Assembly (NCBI GenBank): GCA_001580565.1
Contig: LRBF01000100.1
Location: 1-41,460 of the forward strand
Reading direction: 5' to 3'
DNA length: 41,460 bases
From: Caballeronia megalochromosomata
GTDB taxonomy: Bacteria > Pseudomonadota > Gammaproteobacteria > Burkholderiales > Burkholderiaceae
Shown: one piece after another, positions 26,368 through 34,140 of the stretch
Numbering within the stretch: position 1 is the first letter of the stretch
Layout: each line of letters starts with the position of its first letter
Position numbers and translations under genes: made by a program
The notes under the pieces: model-generated
What the model was told of the DNA's origin: nothing
Databases searched by the model: none
The model's input: the letters and a program-made list of their open reading frames with translations, nothing else

Positions 26368-26862
26368 TCAATGCGCCATCTCGGTCTCCGCGATGCGCTC
26401 CTGCAACGCGGCCTTGCGCGCGGCGATCCTCGCGCCGATCGCGACGAGATCCATCTGCGTTCTGCGCACTTCCGGGAACAGCGTCGTTTCCTCTTCCTCG
26501 ATGTGATGCGTCGTGTTCTCCTTGAGCACCTTGACGGTCGCATCGAAACCGTCATCGCCGGCTTTCAGATTCGCGAAGCGTTCGATCAGCGTATTCACGA
26601 GAAAATGCTCGACGTAGGCTTCGTCCACGTCGATGCGTTGATCCGCGGCGAGCGCGTTCTGCGCGGCCGGGTACAGCATTTCTTCCTCGACGATCGCGTG
26701 GATCGTCAGCAACTCGCACGCGCGCTGCACGAGCGCGTTCTTGCGCTCGAAATCATCGCGTTCCGCGCGTTCGAAGGCATCGAACAACTGTTCGATAGCG
26801 CGGTGATCGGCTTCGAGCATGTCGAGCGCATCAACGGGTCGCGGGGTTTGAGCGGTGGACAT
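26368..26862 (-). CDS. Hemerythrin HHE domain protein
   Basis: The 164-residue protein has the four-helix HHE pattern: LEADHRAIEQLFDAFE (H20), LLTIHAIVEEEMLYP (H55, E59), a central helix with VEHFLVNTLIERF, and ENTTHHIEEEETTLFP. These His and Glu residues would bind a di-iron centre. Functions in the family include oxygen or nitric oxide sensing and iron-sulfur repair. Met at 26862 is chosen; the upstream extension to 26937 is not domain-like. It lies 120 bases after the helicase gene and 81 before the oxygenase gene, same strand. Confidence 0.87.
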   Translation of the reverse strand: MSTAQTPRPVDALDMLEADHRAIEQLFDAFERAERDDFERKNALVQRACELLTIHAIVEEEMLYPAAQNALAADQRIDVDEAYVEHFLVNTLIERFANLKAGDDGFDATVKVLKENTTHHIEEEETTLFPEVRRTQMDLVAIGARIAARKAALQERIAETEMAH

Positions 26863-26982
26863 GTGGGTTCTCCTATAGTGGGCTCTGGCGGCCCGGTGGG
26901 GACATCTTTGCGTCCCTGAGGTGCCGAAGAGCAGCAAGACGAATGCCCGCGATTGCCCGGTTAACGGCGGCGTCGCGCGCGT

Positions 26983-29304
26983 CTAAATAGTCGGATCGTG
27001 CGATTCTCTCAAATCGCGTTGCCGCAGCACTTTCACCCGCCACCACGCGGGCAGAAGACGCCGCACTTCGGCGTGCGCGAAGCGGTCGTCGATCAGATAG
27101 AGCACGCCGTGATCTTGCGGGCCGCGAATCACGCGCCCGGCCGCCTGCACGACTTTCTGCAAGCCGGGAAAAAGATACGTGTATGCGTAACCCTCGCCGA
27201 ACGCCGCGTGCATGCGCGCCTTCATTTGCTGGTTGACGGGGTTGAGCTGCGGCAGGCCGAGCGTCGCGACGAACGCGCCGATGAGCCGCGTGCCGGGCAA
27301 ATCGATCGCCTCGCCGAACGCGCCGCCCAGGACCGCGAAGCCGACGCCGCGCCCGTCGGCCACGAAACGCGCGAGAAACTCGCGTTGCGCCGCTTCGCTC
27401 ATCGCGCGGGACTGCAGCCAGCAGGGAATCGACGGATGGCGAGCCGCAAGCGCCGTCGCGACTTGCGCCAGATAGTCGAAGCTGCTGAAGAAGCTTAGGT
27501 AATTGCCCTCGGCGCTGAAGTACTGCGCGGCGATGAGATCGGCGATGCGCGCAACCGAGCGCTCGCGGTCGCGATAGCGCGTGGACAGATCGGCGATGGC
27601 GCGCACGTCGAGTTGTTCGGCGCAGAAGGGCGACTCCACGTCGATGCGCACGCTCGACGCCGGCAGGCCGAGCGTATCGGCGTAGAAGTGCGCGGGCGTG
27701 AGCGTCGCGGAAAAAAGCGCGACGCTGTGGGCGCGTGCGAAACGCGGCGCAAGATGCGGCGCGGGAATCACGTTGCGCAGGCACAGCACGGCATGGCGCT
27801 TCTTGGCGTGCGCACGCGCGCCGGTGAGGGTGATGTCGAAGATCGAATGCGGACCGAAGCGTTCCGCGATGCGCGTGAAATGCACGGCATCGAAATAGAA
27901 GCGCAGGAGCTCGGGCGTGAAGACATCAGGCTGTTCGCCGAGCGTTTCCGTCATCAGCGAGACCGCCTGCCCGAGCGAGTTCAGCAAGGACGCGGGGATG
28001 TCCGTATGCGCCGCGTACTCGATGTTCGCCGCGTCCTGTTCGCGCGTGATCTCGCTCCAGCTTCGCGCGACGCGCCCGAGCGTGCGCTTGAGCAATGGCG
28101 GCGCGCCACGGCGCATCGCGTTGAAGGCGGTCTGGTCGAGCGTCGCCGAATACATGCCGCGCGCCCGTTCGACGAGGTTATGCGCTTCGTCGACGAGCAC
28201 CGCCACGCGCCAGCGATTCGCTTCCGCGAGCGCGAAGAGCATCGCGCTCGTATCGAAGTAGTAGTTGTAGTCGCCGACGATCACGTCGCCCCAGCGCGAC
28301 AGTTCCTGACTCAGATAGTACGGACAGACTTCATGCCGGCGCGCGACCTCGGCGATCGACGCGCGATCGAGCTGCGCGCATTCCAGCGCGGCGGCGCGCG
28401 CCCCGGCGAGGCGATCGTAAAAGCCCTGCGCGAGCGGACACGATTCCCCGTGGCATGCGCGATCGGGATATTCACAAGCCTTGTCGCGCGCGACGAGCTC
28501 GACCACGCGCAACGGCGTCGCGGCGAGCGTCTTCAGGGCATCGAGCGCGAGTTGCCGTCCCGCGCTCTTCGCCGTGAGAAAGTAGATCTTGTCGAGTTGC
28601 TGGCCTTTCCACGCCTTGAGCAACGGAAACAGCGTGCCGACCGTCTTGCCGATGCCGGTCGGCGCTTGCGCCGCGAGGCAGCGTCCGGACACCGCCGAGC
28701 GGTACACGGCTTCCGCGAGCGCGCGCTGGCCGGGCCGGAAATCCGCGTGAGGAAAGGCGAGTGCGGTGAGCGCGGCATCGCGCGCCGCGCCGTGCTGCAT
28801 TTCCTGCCGCGCCCACGCTATGAAGCGCTCGCACTGCGCCTCGAAATGCGTCGCGAGCGCCTGAGCCGTCTGCGTCTCGACGAGCACGCTCTCGGTCTGA
28901 TCGACGATATCGAAATACACGAGCGCGATCTCGATGGCTTCGAGCCCGAGCTTGCGGCACATCAGATGCCCATACACGCGCGCCTGCGCCCAATGCAGAT
29001 GACGATGATTCTGCGGCATCGTTTCGAGCTTGCCGCGATGAGTCTTGATCTCTTCGAGCCGGTTGAGCGCGGGATCGTAGCCGTCGGCGCGGCCGCGCAC
29101 GCAGAGCGGCCCATGCGTTTCCGAAAGCGGGATTTCCTTCTGATATCCGGCCGGGCGCCGGCTCGTCACCGTGACGTGGCCCGCGACGCCTTCCTGCGCG
29201 CTCGGCGTCGGCGTGAAGCGCAAATCGAGATCGCCCTGTTTCGCGGTGAACTCGCACAGCGCGCGCACGGCAACGGTGTAGACGGGCTCGGATACTGTAT
29301 GCAT
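26983..29304 (-). CDS. PD-(D/E)xK-like domain fused to an XPD/DinG-type helicase
   Basis: The 773-residue protein has an N-terminal region with D74 and E85-I-K87 (GRADGYD then EEIKTHRG), the D-ExK arrangement of PD-(D/E)xK nucleases. A superfamily-2 helicase follows: Walker A TGIGKT near K220, iron-sulfur-type Cys block KACEYPDRACHGESC near 275-290 plus CPYYL near 328, VDEAHNL (DEAH, about D372) and motif VI QAAGRVIRG. This is the XPD/DinG/YoaA type, expected to unwind 5' to 3' with a [4Fe-4S] cluster. The nuclease-helicase fusion suggests DNA repair or restriction of aberrant DNA. It follows the MocR gene by 42 bases. Confidence 0.85.
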   Translation of the reverse strand: MHTVSEPVYTVAVRALCEFTAKQGDLDLRFTPTPSAQEGVAGHVTVTSRRPAGYQKEIPLSETHGPLCVRGRADGYDPALNRLEEIKTHRGKLETMPQNHRHLHWAQARVYGHLMCRKLGLEAIEIALVYFDIVDQTESVLVETQTAQALATHFEAQCERFIAWARQEMQHGAARDAALTALAFPHADFRPGQRALAEAVYRSAVSGRCLAAQAPTGIGKTVGTLFPLLKAWKGQQLDKIYFLTAKSAGRQLALDALKTLAATPLRVVELVARDKACEYPDRACHGESCPLAQGFYDRLAGARAAALECAQLDRASIAEVARRHEVCPYYLSQELSRWGDVIVGDYNYYFDTSAMLFALAEANRWRVAVLVDEAHNLVERARGMYSATLDQTAFNAMRRGAPPLLKRTLGRVARSWSEITREQDAANIEYAAHTDIPASLLNSLGQAVSLMTETLGEQPDVFTPELLRFYFDAVHFTRIAERFGPHSIFDITLTGARAHAKKRHAVLCLRNVIPAPHLAPRFARAHSVALFSATLTPAHFYADTLGLPASSVRIDVESPFCAEQLDVRAIADLSTRYRDRERSVARIADLIAAQYFSAEGNYLSFFSSFDYLAQVATALAARHPSIPCWLQSRAMSEAAQREFLARFVADGRGVGFAVLGGAFGEAIDLPGTRLIGAFVATLGLPQLNPVNQQMKARMHAAFGEGYAYTYLFPGLQKVVQAAGRVIRGPQDHGVLYLIDDRFAHAEVRRLLPAWWRVKVLRQRDLRESHDPTI

Positions 29305-29346
29305 GTACAGCAGTCTAGCACGCGCGCATCGCCGCCAAAGCGCCTC

Positions 29347-30756
29347 TCACGACGCCTCGCGCAGCAGTTCGCCGAGCGTTTTCATCGCGCTTTCGATCTC
29401 CGGCGACCACGGATGGCCGAAGTTGATGCGCACGTAATTCCCGAACGCGTGGCGCGCGGAGAAGATCGGCCCGGGCGTCACGTTGATGCCATGTTCGAGC
29501 CCGCGGCGATGCAACTGCATCGCGTCGACATGCTCGGCCAGTTGCAGCCACAGGAAATAGCCGCCGTCCGGCTGCACGTACGCGACCTCCGGCGGCAGCC
29601 AGCGTGCGATGGCGTGTTCCATCGCGTCGCGTTGCGTGAGAAGCGCGCCGCGCAGCTTGCGCAAGTGCTTGTCGAAGCCGCCGTGCTGGAGATAGTCCGC
29701 GATGCCGGCCTGAATCGGGATGCTGGTCGAGATGCTCGTCATCAGCTTGAGCCGCCGGATCGCGTCCGCGAAACGGCCCGCCGCGACCCAGCCGAGTCGA
29801 TAACCCGGCGCGAGCGTCTTCGACAGCGACGCGCAATGCATCACGAGACCTTTGGTATCGAAGGCTTTTGCGGGCGGCGGACGATCCTGCGCGAAATGCA
29901 GCTCGCCGTAGACATCGTCCTCGATCAGCGGGACCTCGTGCTTCGCGAGCAGCTCGACGAGCGCGCGCTTCTTCTCGACGGACAGCGTCACGCCCGTCGG
30001 ATTCTGAAAGTTGGTCATGAACCAGCAGGCGCGCACCGGATGCCTGACGAGCGCTTCGGCGAGCACGTCTAGATCGATCCCGTCGCGCGGATCGACGGGA
30101 ATTTCGACCGCGCGCAGGCCCAGATGCTCGACCGCCTGCAACGCCGCATAGAAGCAGGGCGATTCGATCGCGACGACATCGCCCGGCTGCGTGACGGCCA
30201 TGAGGCTCAACGTGAGCGCTTCCATCGCGCCGTTCGTGACGATGAGTTCCTCGACCGGCTGCGCGATGCCCATGCCGATGTAACGCAGCGCGATCTGCCG
30301 CCGCAGTGTCTCGTTGCCCGGCGGCATGTCGACGACGGTGCTCCACGGATCGAGCATTCGCGCCGCATGAGCGAGCGACTTCGCGAGACGCGCCAGCGGA
30401 AACAGTTTCGGCGATGGAAACGCGGAGCCGAGCGGTACGACGTCCGGACGCTTGAGCGCGTCGAGCACCGAGAAGACGAGGCTGCTCACGTCGATGGCCG
30501 CGGGCTCCGCGAGCGGCGCGGGCGTGCTTGCCTGCACCGGCATCTTCGCGCCGGGCGCAACGTAATAGCCGGAACGTTCGCGCGCGCGAATCAGGCCCCA
30601 CTCTTCGAGCAGGTAATACGCGCGAAAGACCGTCGACTGGCCGACGCCGTATTGCGTCGTCAGATGCCGCACCGAAGGCAGGCGCGTGCCCACGGGCAGC
30701 CGGCCCGCGCGAATCTCGGCGGCCATCGTGTCGGCAAGGGCTTGATAGCGCTTCAT
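29347..30756 (-). CDS. MocR-type regulator (third in the window)
   Basis: The 469-residue protein has a GntR wHTH (about 1-72; LPSVRHLTTQYGVGQSTVFRAYYLLE) and an aminotransferase-like domain with NFQNPTGV, EDDVYGELHF and CASLSKTLAPGYRLGW (PLP lysine about K313). It is close to the gene at 8448 in length and motifs (MKRYQALADTM opening). Met at 30756 gives the family N-terminus; the frame runs further upstream to 30861. It is divergent from the lipoprotein/flavoenzyme operon (155 bases), its probable target. Downstream genes on the same strand are the helicase, hemerythrin and oxygenase genes. Confidence 0.9.
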   Translation of the reverse strand: MKRYQALADTMAAEIRAGRLPVGTRLPSVRHLTTQYGVGQSTVFRAYYLLEEWGLIRARERSGYYVAPGAKMPVQASTPAPLAEPAAIDVSSLVFSVLDALKRPDVVPLGSAFPSPKLFPLARLAKSLAHAARMLDPWSTVVDMPPGNETLRRQIALRYIGMGIAQPVEELIVTNGAMEALTLSLMAVTQPGDVVAIESPCFYAALQAVEHLGLRAVEIPVDPRDGIDLDVLAEALVRHPVRACWFMTNFQNPTGVTLSVEKKRALVELLAKHEVPLIEDDVYGELHFAQDRPPPAKAFDTKGLVMHCASLSKTLAPGYRLGWVAAGRFADAIRRLKLMTSISTSIPIQAGIADYLQHGGFDKHLRKLRGALLTQRDAMEHAIARWLPPEVAYVQPDGGYFLWLQLAEHVDAMQLHRRGLEHGINVTPGPIFSARHAFGNYVRINFGHPWSPEIESAMKTLGELLREAS

Positions 30757-30804
30757 CGCGTGACGTGAGTGAAAGTCCGCGCGAGGGCTTGGCGCGGCGC
30801 GAAA

Positions 30805-30908
30805 TTGTCTCACACGGTTCGCGAAGGAATATCGGCGCATCGCCGCGCGTTTAATGGACAAGCGGCTTGATCGCCGCGCCCCGGCTTTTCAAACCTTTCG
30901 GAGGTGAT
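30805..30908 (+). promoter_or_regulatory. Promoter and exceptional ribosome binding site of the lipoprotein gene
   Basis: TTGTCT (30805-30810), 16 bases, GAATAT (30827-30832) is a fair sigma70-like promoter. GGAGGTGAT (30900-30908) complements nine consecutive bases of the 16S rRNA tail, with seven bases between GGAGG and ATG; this is the strongest ribosome binding site seen in the window. The divergent MocR gene starts within this region. Confidence 0.55.
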
Positions 30909-30911
30909 TTC

Positions 30912-31040
30912 ATGAAGTTCGCCAGAATCGCAACAGTCGTGCTCGCGCTGCTCGCCGGTTTGCTCGCGGGATGTCAGACCGATGGCGGCGCGAGTTCATC
31001 GGGCACGACCTCCGGCAGCGGCAGCAGCGGCGGATATTGA
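30912..31040 (+). CDS. Small lipoprotein, 42 aa
   Basis: Met-Lys-Phe-Ala-Arg-Ile opens a signal peptide with hydrophobic core TVVLALLAGLLAG, then Cys21 in a clear lipobox (LLAGC). The mature chain is only 22 residues, rich in Ser, Gly and Thr, ending in Gly-Gly-Tyr. The sequence suggests an outer- or inner-membrane-anchored Gly/Ser tether. It is preceded by a near-perfect Shine-Dalgarno. Its stop overlaps the TTG start proposed for the flavoenzyme (TTGA at 31037-31040), so the two are likely coupled. The gene is too short for many annotation pipelines. Confidence 0.82.
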   Translation: MKFARIATVVLALLAGLLAGCQTDGGASSSGTTSGSGSSGGY

Positions 31041-32632
31041 GCGCGCAGACGTCTGTCACTCCCGGCGTAACGCCGCTGCCGCCGGGCGTGTCGGCGGCGC
31101 AGTTGCGCGCGGCGCTCGCGGCTTTCGCGGCGGCGCTCGGCAGCGATGCGGTGCTGTCGAACGATCCCGCTTCGTATCTCGATCCATTCGCGCCCGGCGA
31201 TGCACCCGCACATGCGCCGTCCGCCGTCGTGCTGCCGAAGGATGTCGAAGGCGTGCGCGCGGCGCTGGCAGTCGCAAACCGATTCGGTGTGCCGCTCTGG
31301 ACCGTATCGACGGGGCGCAACTTCGCCTACGGCGGCGCCGCGCCGCGCATGCGCGGCTGTGTCGTGCTCGACTTGCGGCGCATGAACCGCATCATCGAGA
31401 TCGATGAGACGCTCGGCTACGCGCTGGTTGAGCCGGGCGTGACCTACTACGACCTGCATCGCGCGCTCGGCACGCCGCGGCGCTTCTGGCTCGATCCGCC
31501 CGCGGCGGGCTGGGGCAGCGTGATCGGCAACACGCTGGAGCGCGGCTATGGCACGACGCCTTACGGCGACCATGCGGCCAGTCAGTGCGGCATGGAAGTC
31601 GTGCTTGCAAACGGCGATGTCGTGCGCACCGGCATGGGCGCGATGTCCGCGAGCCGCGACTGGCAGGTCTTCAAGGGCGGCTTCGGGCCATCGTATGACG
31701 GCATGTTCATGCAGTCGAACTTCGGCGTCGTCACGAAGCTCGGCGTGTGGCTCATGCCCGCGCCCGAGGGCTACATGATCTGCCGCTACGCATTCGCGCG
31801 CGAGGACGATCTCGAACGCGTCGTCGATACGCTGCGTCCGCTCAGAATGGACGGCACGATTCAAAGCAACGCGGTCATCGAAAGCGCGGTGCGCTGGGCG
31901 GCGGGTGTGTCGACGCGAAAAACTTGGTACGACGGCGAAGGGGCGATGCCCGACGACGCCATCGATGCCATGGCGCGCAAGATCGGCATCGGCCGCTGGA
32001 ATCTGCGCTTCTGTTTATATGGGCCGCCGTCGCTCGTGAAGGCGCGGCGCGATATCGTGCGTGCGCGTTTCGAGCCGATTGCGGGTGCGACGCTCTTCGA
32101 GATGCCGTATCGCGATGCATCCGTTGCGCCCGAAGGCGGCGGCGATCGCGCGCAAGTGGGCATTCCGGGGCTCGAAGCATTCAATTTGCTGAACTGGCGT
32201 GGCGGCTCGGGCGCGCATATCGATTTCTCGCCGATCTGCCCGCCGATCGGACGCGATGCTGTGAAGCAGGTCCGCATGGTGCGCGAGCGCGCCGCGCAGT
32301 TCGGCTTCGATTACTACGGCGGTTTCACGGCCGGCGAGCGCGCGATGCATCACATCTTCGCGGCGATTCTCGATAGCGCCGATCCAAAACAGTCGCGCGA
32401 CGCCGGGGCGCTGATCGAAGCGCTGATCCGCGATGCGGGCGCCGCCGGTTACGGGCAATATCGCACGCATCTTTCTTATATGGATCTGGCCGCCGCACAA
32501 TACGACTTCAACGACCACGCGCTGATGCGGCTCTCCGGCACGATCAAGACGGCGCTGGATCCGAACGGGATTCTGTCGCCGGGCAAGCAGGGCATCTGGC
32601 CGTCGAGGCGTATCGAAGGAGAAGGGCCGTGA
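31037..32632 (+). CDS. VAO/PCMH-family FAD-dependent phenol oxidoreductase
   Basis: The product (about 531 residues) is closely related to the flavoprotein subunit of p-cresol methylhydroxylase and to vanillyl-alcohol oxidase. FAD-domain blocks are AHAPSAVVLPKDVEGV, PLWTVSTGRNFAYGGAAPRM, GYGTTPYGDHAASQCGMEVVLANGDVVRTGMG and NLLNWRGGSGAHIDFSPICPP. The His in GGSGAH (about 394) is near where VAO-type enzymes attach FAD to His; PCMH uses a Tyr, which I do not see at the expected NLLNW position. The start is uncertain: TTG at 31037 overlaps the lipoprotein stop, an ATG at 30971 would overlap it widely, and GTG at 31088 is another option. No cytochrome c subunit gene is adjacent, so an oxidase role is possible. 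It overlaps the next gene by GTGA. Confidence 0.85.
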   Translation: MSAQTSVTPGVTPLPPGVSAAQLRAALAAFAAALGSDAVLSNDPASYLDPFAPGDAPAHAPSAVVLPKDVEGVRAALAVANRFGVPLWTVSTGRNFAYGGAAPRMRGCVVLDLRRMNRIIEIDETLGYALVEPGVTYYDLHRALGTPRRFWLDPPAAGWGSVIGNTLERGYGTTPYGDHAASQCGMEVVLANGDVVRTGMGAMSASRDWQVFKGGFGPSYDGMFMQSNFGVVTKLGVWLMPAPEGYMICRYAFAREDDLERVVDTLRPLRMDGTIQSNAVIESAVRWAAGVSTRKTWYDGEGAMPDDAIDAMARKIGIGRWNLRFCLYGPPSLVKARRDIVRARFEPIAGATLFEMPYRDASVAPEGGGDRAQVGIPGLEAFNLLNWRGGSGAHIDFSPICPPIGRDAVKQVRMVRERAAQFGFDYYGGFTAGERAMHHIFAAILDSADPKQSRDAGALIEALIRDAGAAGYGQYRTHLSYMDLAAAQYDFNDHALMRLSGTIKTALDPNGILSPGKQGIWPSRRIEGEGP

Positions 32633-33000
32633 GCACGACGCGGCGCGCGTTTCTCATTGCAACGGGCGCATCGGGATTGCTGTGGACGTCATTCGGGCTC
32701 GCGGCGCAGGCATCGACGCGAACCTGGATCGTCGATGAAGCCTTGCCGCAAAGCCGCGTTCTCGTGCGGCAGGCGCGAATGACGGGCGCGCGACTTGCAT
32801 CGCTTTCGGGCGATGCGGGCTGGCTGTGGTTCGAGCGCTTATCGGAAGAAGCGATGTCGACATCGCACGCAATCGGCGGTTTGACGCGCTTCGCCGACGC
32901 GTTCGTGCTGGCGCAACTCGGCGCGGGCATCGGCATGCGCGCGACGCATCATCGGGCATTCGATGACGGCGCCGTGCTCTGGACGCTCGAGCGTTGCTGA
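32629..33000 (+). CDS. Small Tat-exported periplasmic protein
   Basis: This 123-residue protein begins with a twin-arginine signal (STTRRAFLIATGASGLLW, then cleavage after GLAAQA near residue 27). I do not recognise the mature part; it carries helix-rich sequence with VLVRQARMTGARLASL and a conserved-looking C-terminal Cys. The GTG start overlaps the flavoenzyme stop (GTGA at 32629-32632) and is preceded by AAGGAGAAGGG. Tat export suggests that it folds or binds a partner in the cytoplasm. The flavoenzyme itself has no evident signal, so this small protein could be a hitchhiker escort, but that is speculative. Confidence 0.82.
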   Translation: MSTTRRAFLIATGASGLLWTSFGLAAQASTRTWIVDEALPQSRVLVRQARMTGARLASLSGDAGWLWFERLSEEAMSTSHAIGGLTRFADAFVLAQLGAGIGMRATHHRAFDDGAVLWTLERC

Positions 33001-33054
33001 AAGCGGTTCGCTAAAATGACACGCGTCTAAATATTGCCGCGCACGGATGAAACG

Positions 33055-33423
33055 ATGAACGCCACGGACACCCGCACGATCGCCGACTGGCACGCGCATA
33101 TCTATTTCGATGCCGTAAGCCGCGACGCCGCATGGCAGCTTCGGCTCGTCATCGAGCAACGGTTTGCACACGAGCTGGGGAGCGGCGCATTGCGCCTCGG
33201 GCGTTTTCACGAGCGTCCGGTCGGACCGCATCCGATGTGGTCGTTCCAGTTGGGATTCGGTGGCGAACTACTCGCGCCGATGCTCGGCTGGCTTACGCTC
33301 AATCACGGCGCGCTCGATGTCTTCATGCATCCGAACACCGGCGACGCGCTCGTCGACCATCGCGATTCGGCCGTGTGGATCGGCCGCTCGCATGAGCTTG
33401 TGCTGAAGAATCTGGGCGGCTGA
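33055..33423 (+). CDS. DOPA 4,5-dioxygenase-like protein
   Basis: The 122-residue protein fits the bacterial DOPA dioxygenase family (PF08883), small extradiol-type enzymes that open catechol rings. DWHAHIYFDA (HxH), a HERPVGPHPMWSFQLGF block and LNHGALDVFMHPNTGDALVDH are the typical His-rich motifs. It lies 54 bases after the VAO-type operon in the same direction, so both may act on phenolic compounds. Met at 33055 is preferred to TTG at 33034. AT-rich sequence at 33012-33036 may hold its own promoter. Confidence 0.83.
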   Translation: MNATDTRTIADWHAHIYFDAVSRDAAWQLRLVIEQRFAHELGSGALRLGRFHERPVGPHPMWSFQLGFGGELLAPMLGWLTLNHGALDVFMHPNTGDALVDHRDSAVWIGRSHELVLKNLGG

Positions 33424-33436
33424 GGCGGGAAAAGAA

Positions 33437-33459
33437 AAAGGCGGACCGCGTCCGCCTTT
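33437..33459. terminator. Bidirectional intrinsic terminator
   Basis: AAAGGCGGAC (33437-33446) and GTCCGCCTTT (33450-33459) make a perfect 10-bp stem with a three-base loop, with A-rich sequence to the left and T-rich sequence (TCTTCTC) to the right. It ends the DOPA-dioxygenase-like gene from the left and the phasin gene from the right. Confidence 0.88.
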
Positions 33460-33479
33460 CTTCTCGGCATGGGCCGCGA

Positions 33480-34046
33480 TTACTTCTTCGCGCTGGCCGT
33501 CTTCGACGACACGGCGCGCACGGCCGTCTGGCTTGCGACCGTGGCGTCGTTCTGCGCGGCTTCGACCACTTGCTTCGCGGCCTTCTTGGCGGCTTCGTAA
33601 GCCGAATTCGCCGATTGGGTTGCGGCATCGATCGCGGTCTTCCACGCCGTCACGACCGCTTCGCTGCCGACGGGCGCATTGCTCACGAGGCTTTGCACGA
33701 ACGCCTGGACGTTACGCTGTGACTTCTCGATCTGATCCTGCGCCGCTTCCAGATAGCCGCCGCGCACGCCCGTGGCGATCTCGTAGACGCTCATCCAGTA
33801 CGCCTGCACGCGCTGGGCGCTGTCCTGCAGATGCTGGTTCTGGAGCGCGAAGAACTCCTGCGGATCGCGCACGGAGAGCGTTTTGGCGATGAGCGCCTGA
33901 TGTTCGTCGAGCGCCGTCCTGACCGTGCGCACGTTCAGGTCGACCAGTTTCTCGAAGCCGCCCACGGCTTGTGTGGCGAGACCGAAAGTCGTGTCGACAC
34001 CCGCCTTCTGCGAAGCGATTACATTATCCGGCGCAAGACTGCTCAT
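33480..34046 (-). CDS. phaP: Phasin (polyhydroxyalkanoate granule protein)
   Basis: The 188-residue protein is a phasin_2-type granule coat protein: QAVGGFEKLVDLNVRTVRTALDEHQALIAKTLSVRDPQEFFALQ, then a long amphipathic helical body and an Ala/Lys-rich tail (SANSAYEAAKKAAKQVVEAA). Phasins cover PHA granules and affect granule size. ATG at 34044-34046 is chosen because GGAG lies six bases upstream of it; the ORF's first Met at 34058 overlaps that Shine-Dalgarno. A consensus promoter and a possible PhaR operator lie upstream. No other pha gene is in the window. Confidence 0.92.
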   Translation of the reverse strand: MSSLAPDNVIASQKAGVDTTFGLATQAVGGFEKLVDLNVRTVRTALDEHQALIAKTLSVRDPQEFFALQNQHLQDSAQRVQAYWMSVYEIATGVRGGYLEAAQDQIEKSQRNVQAFVQSLVSNAPVGSEAVVTAWKTAIDAATQSANSAYEAAKKAAKQVVEAAQNDATVASQTAVRAVSSKTASAKK

Positions 34047-34090
34047 GCTCGACTCCATATGGAAGTTGCCAATTGATTACCCGATGAATT

Positions 34091-34140
34091 TGTGCGGTGC
34101 AGCGATTTGTCTATTCTAAGGCAAGTGCGTGAAGTGTCAA
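34091..34140 (-). promoter_or_regulatory. Phasin promoter with downstream operator-like site
   Basis: On the minus strand, TTGACA (34135-34140), a 16-base spacer and TAGAAT (34113-34118) make a strong sigma70 promoter. TGTGCGGTGCA at 34091-34101 lies just after the expected start site. In several PHA producers the repressor PhaR binds TGC/GCA-containing motifs at phasin promoters, so this is a candidate PhaR operator; the exact Burkholderia motif was not checked. Confidence 0.7.

Noticed and set aside
27613..30072. 819-residue plus-strand frame opposite the helicase and MocR genes
   Set aside because: Arg/Glu-rich, no motifs; the minus-strand genes have clear domains.
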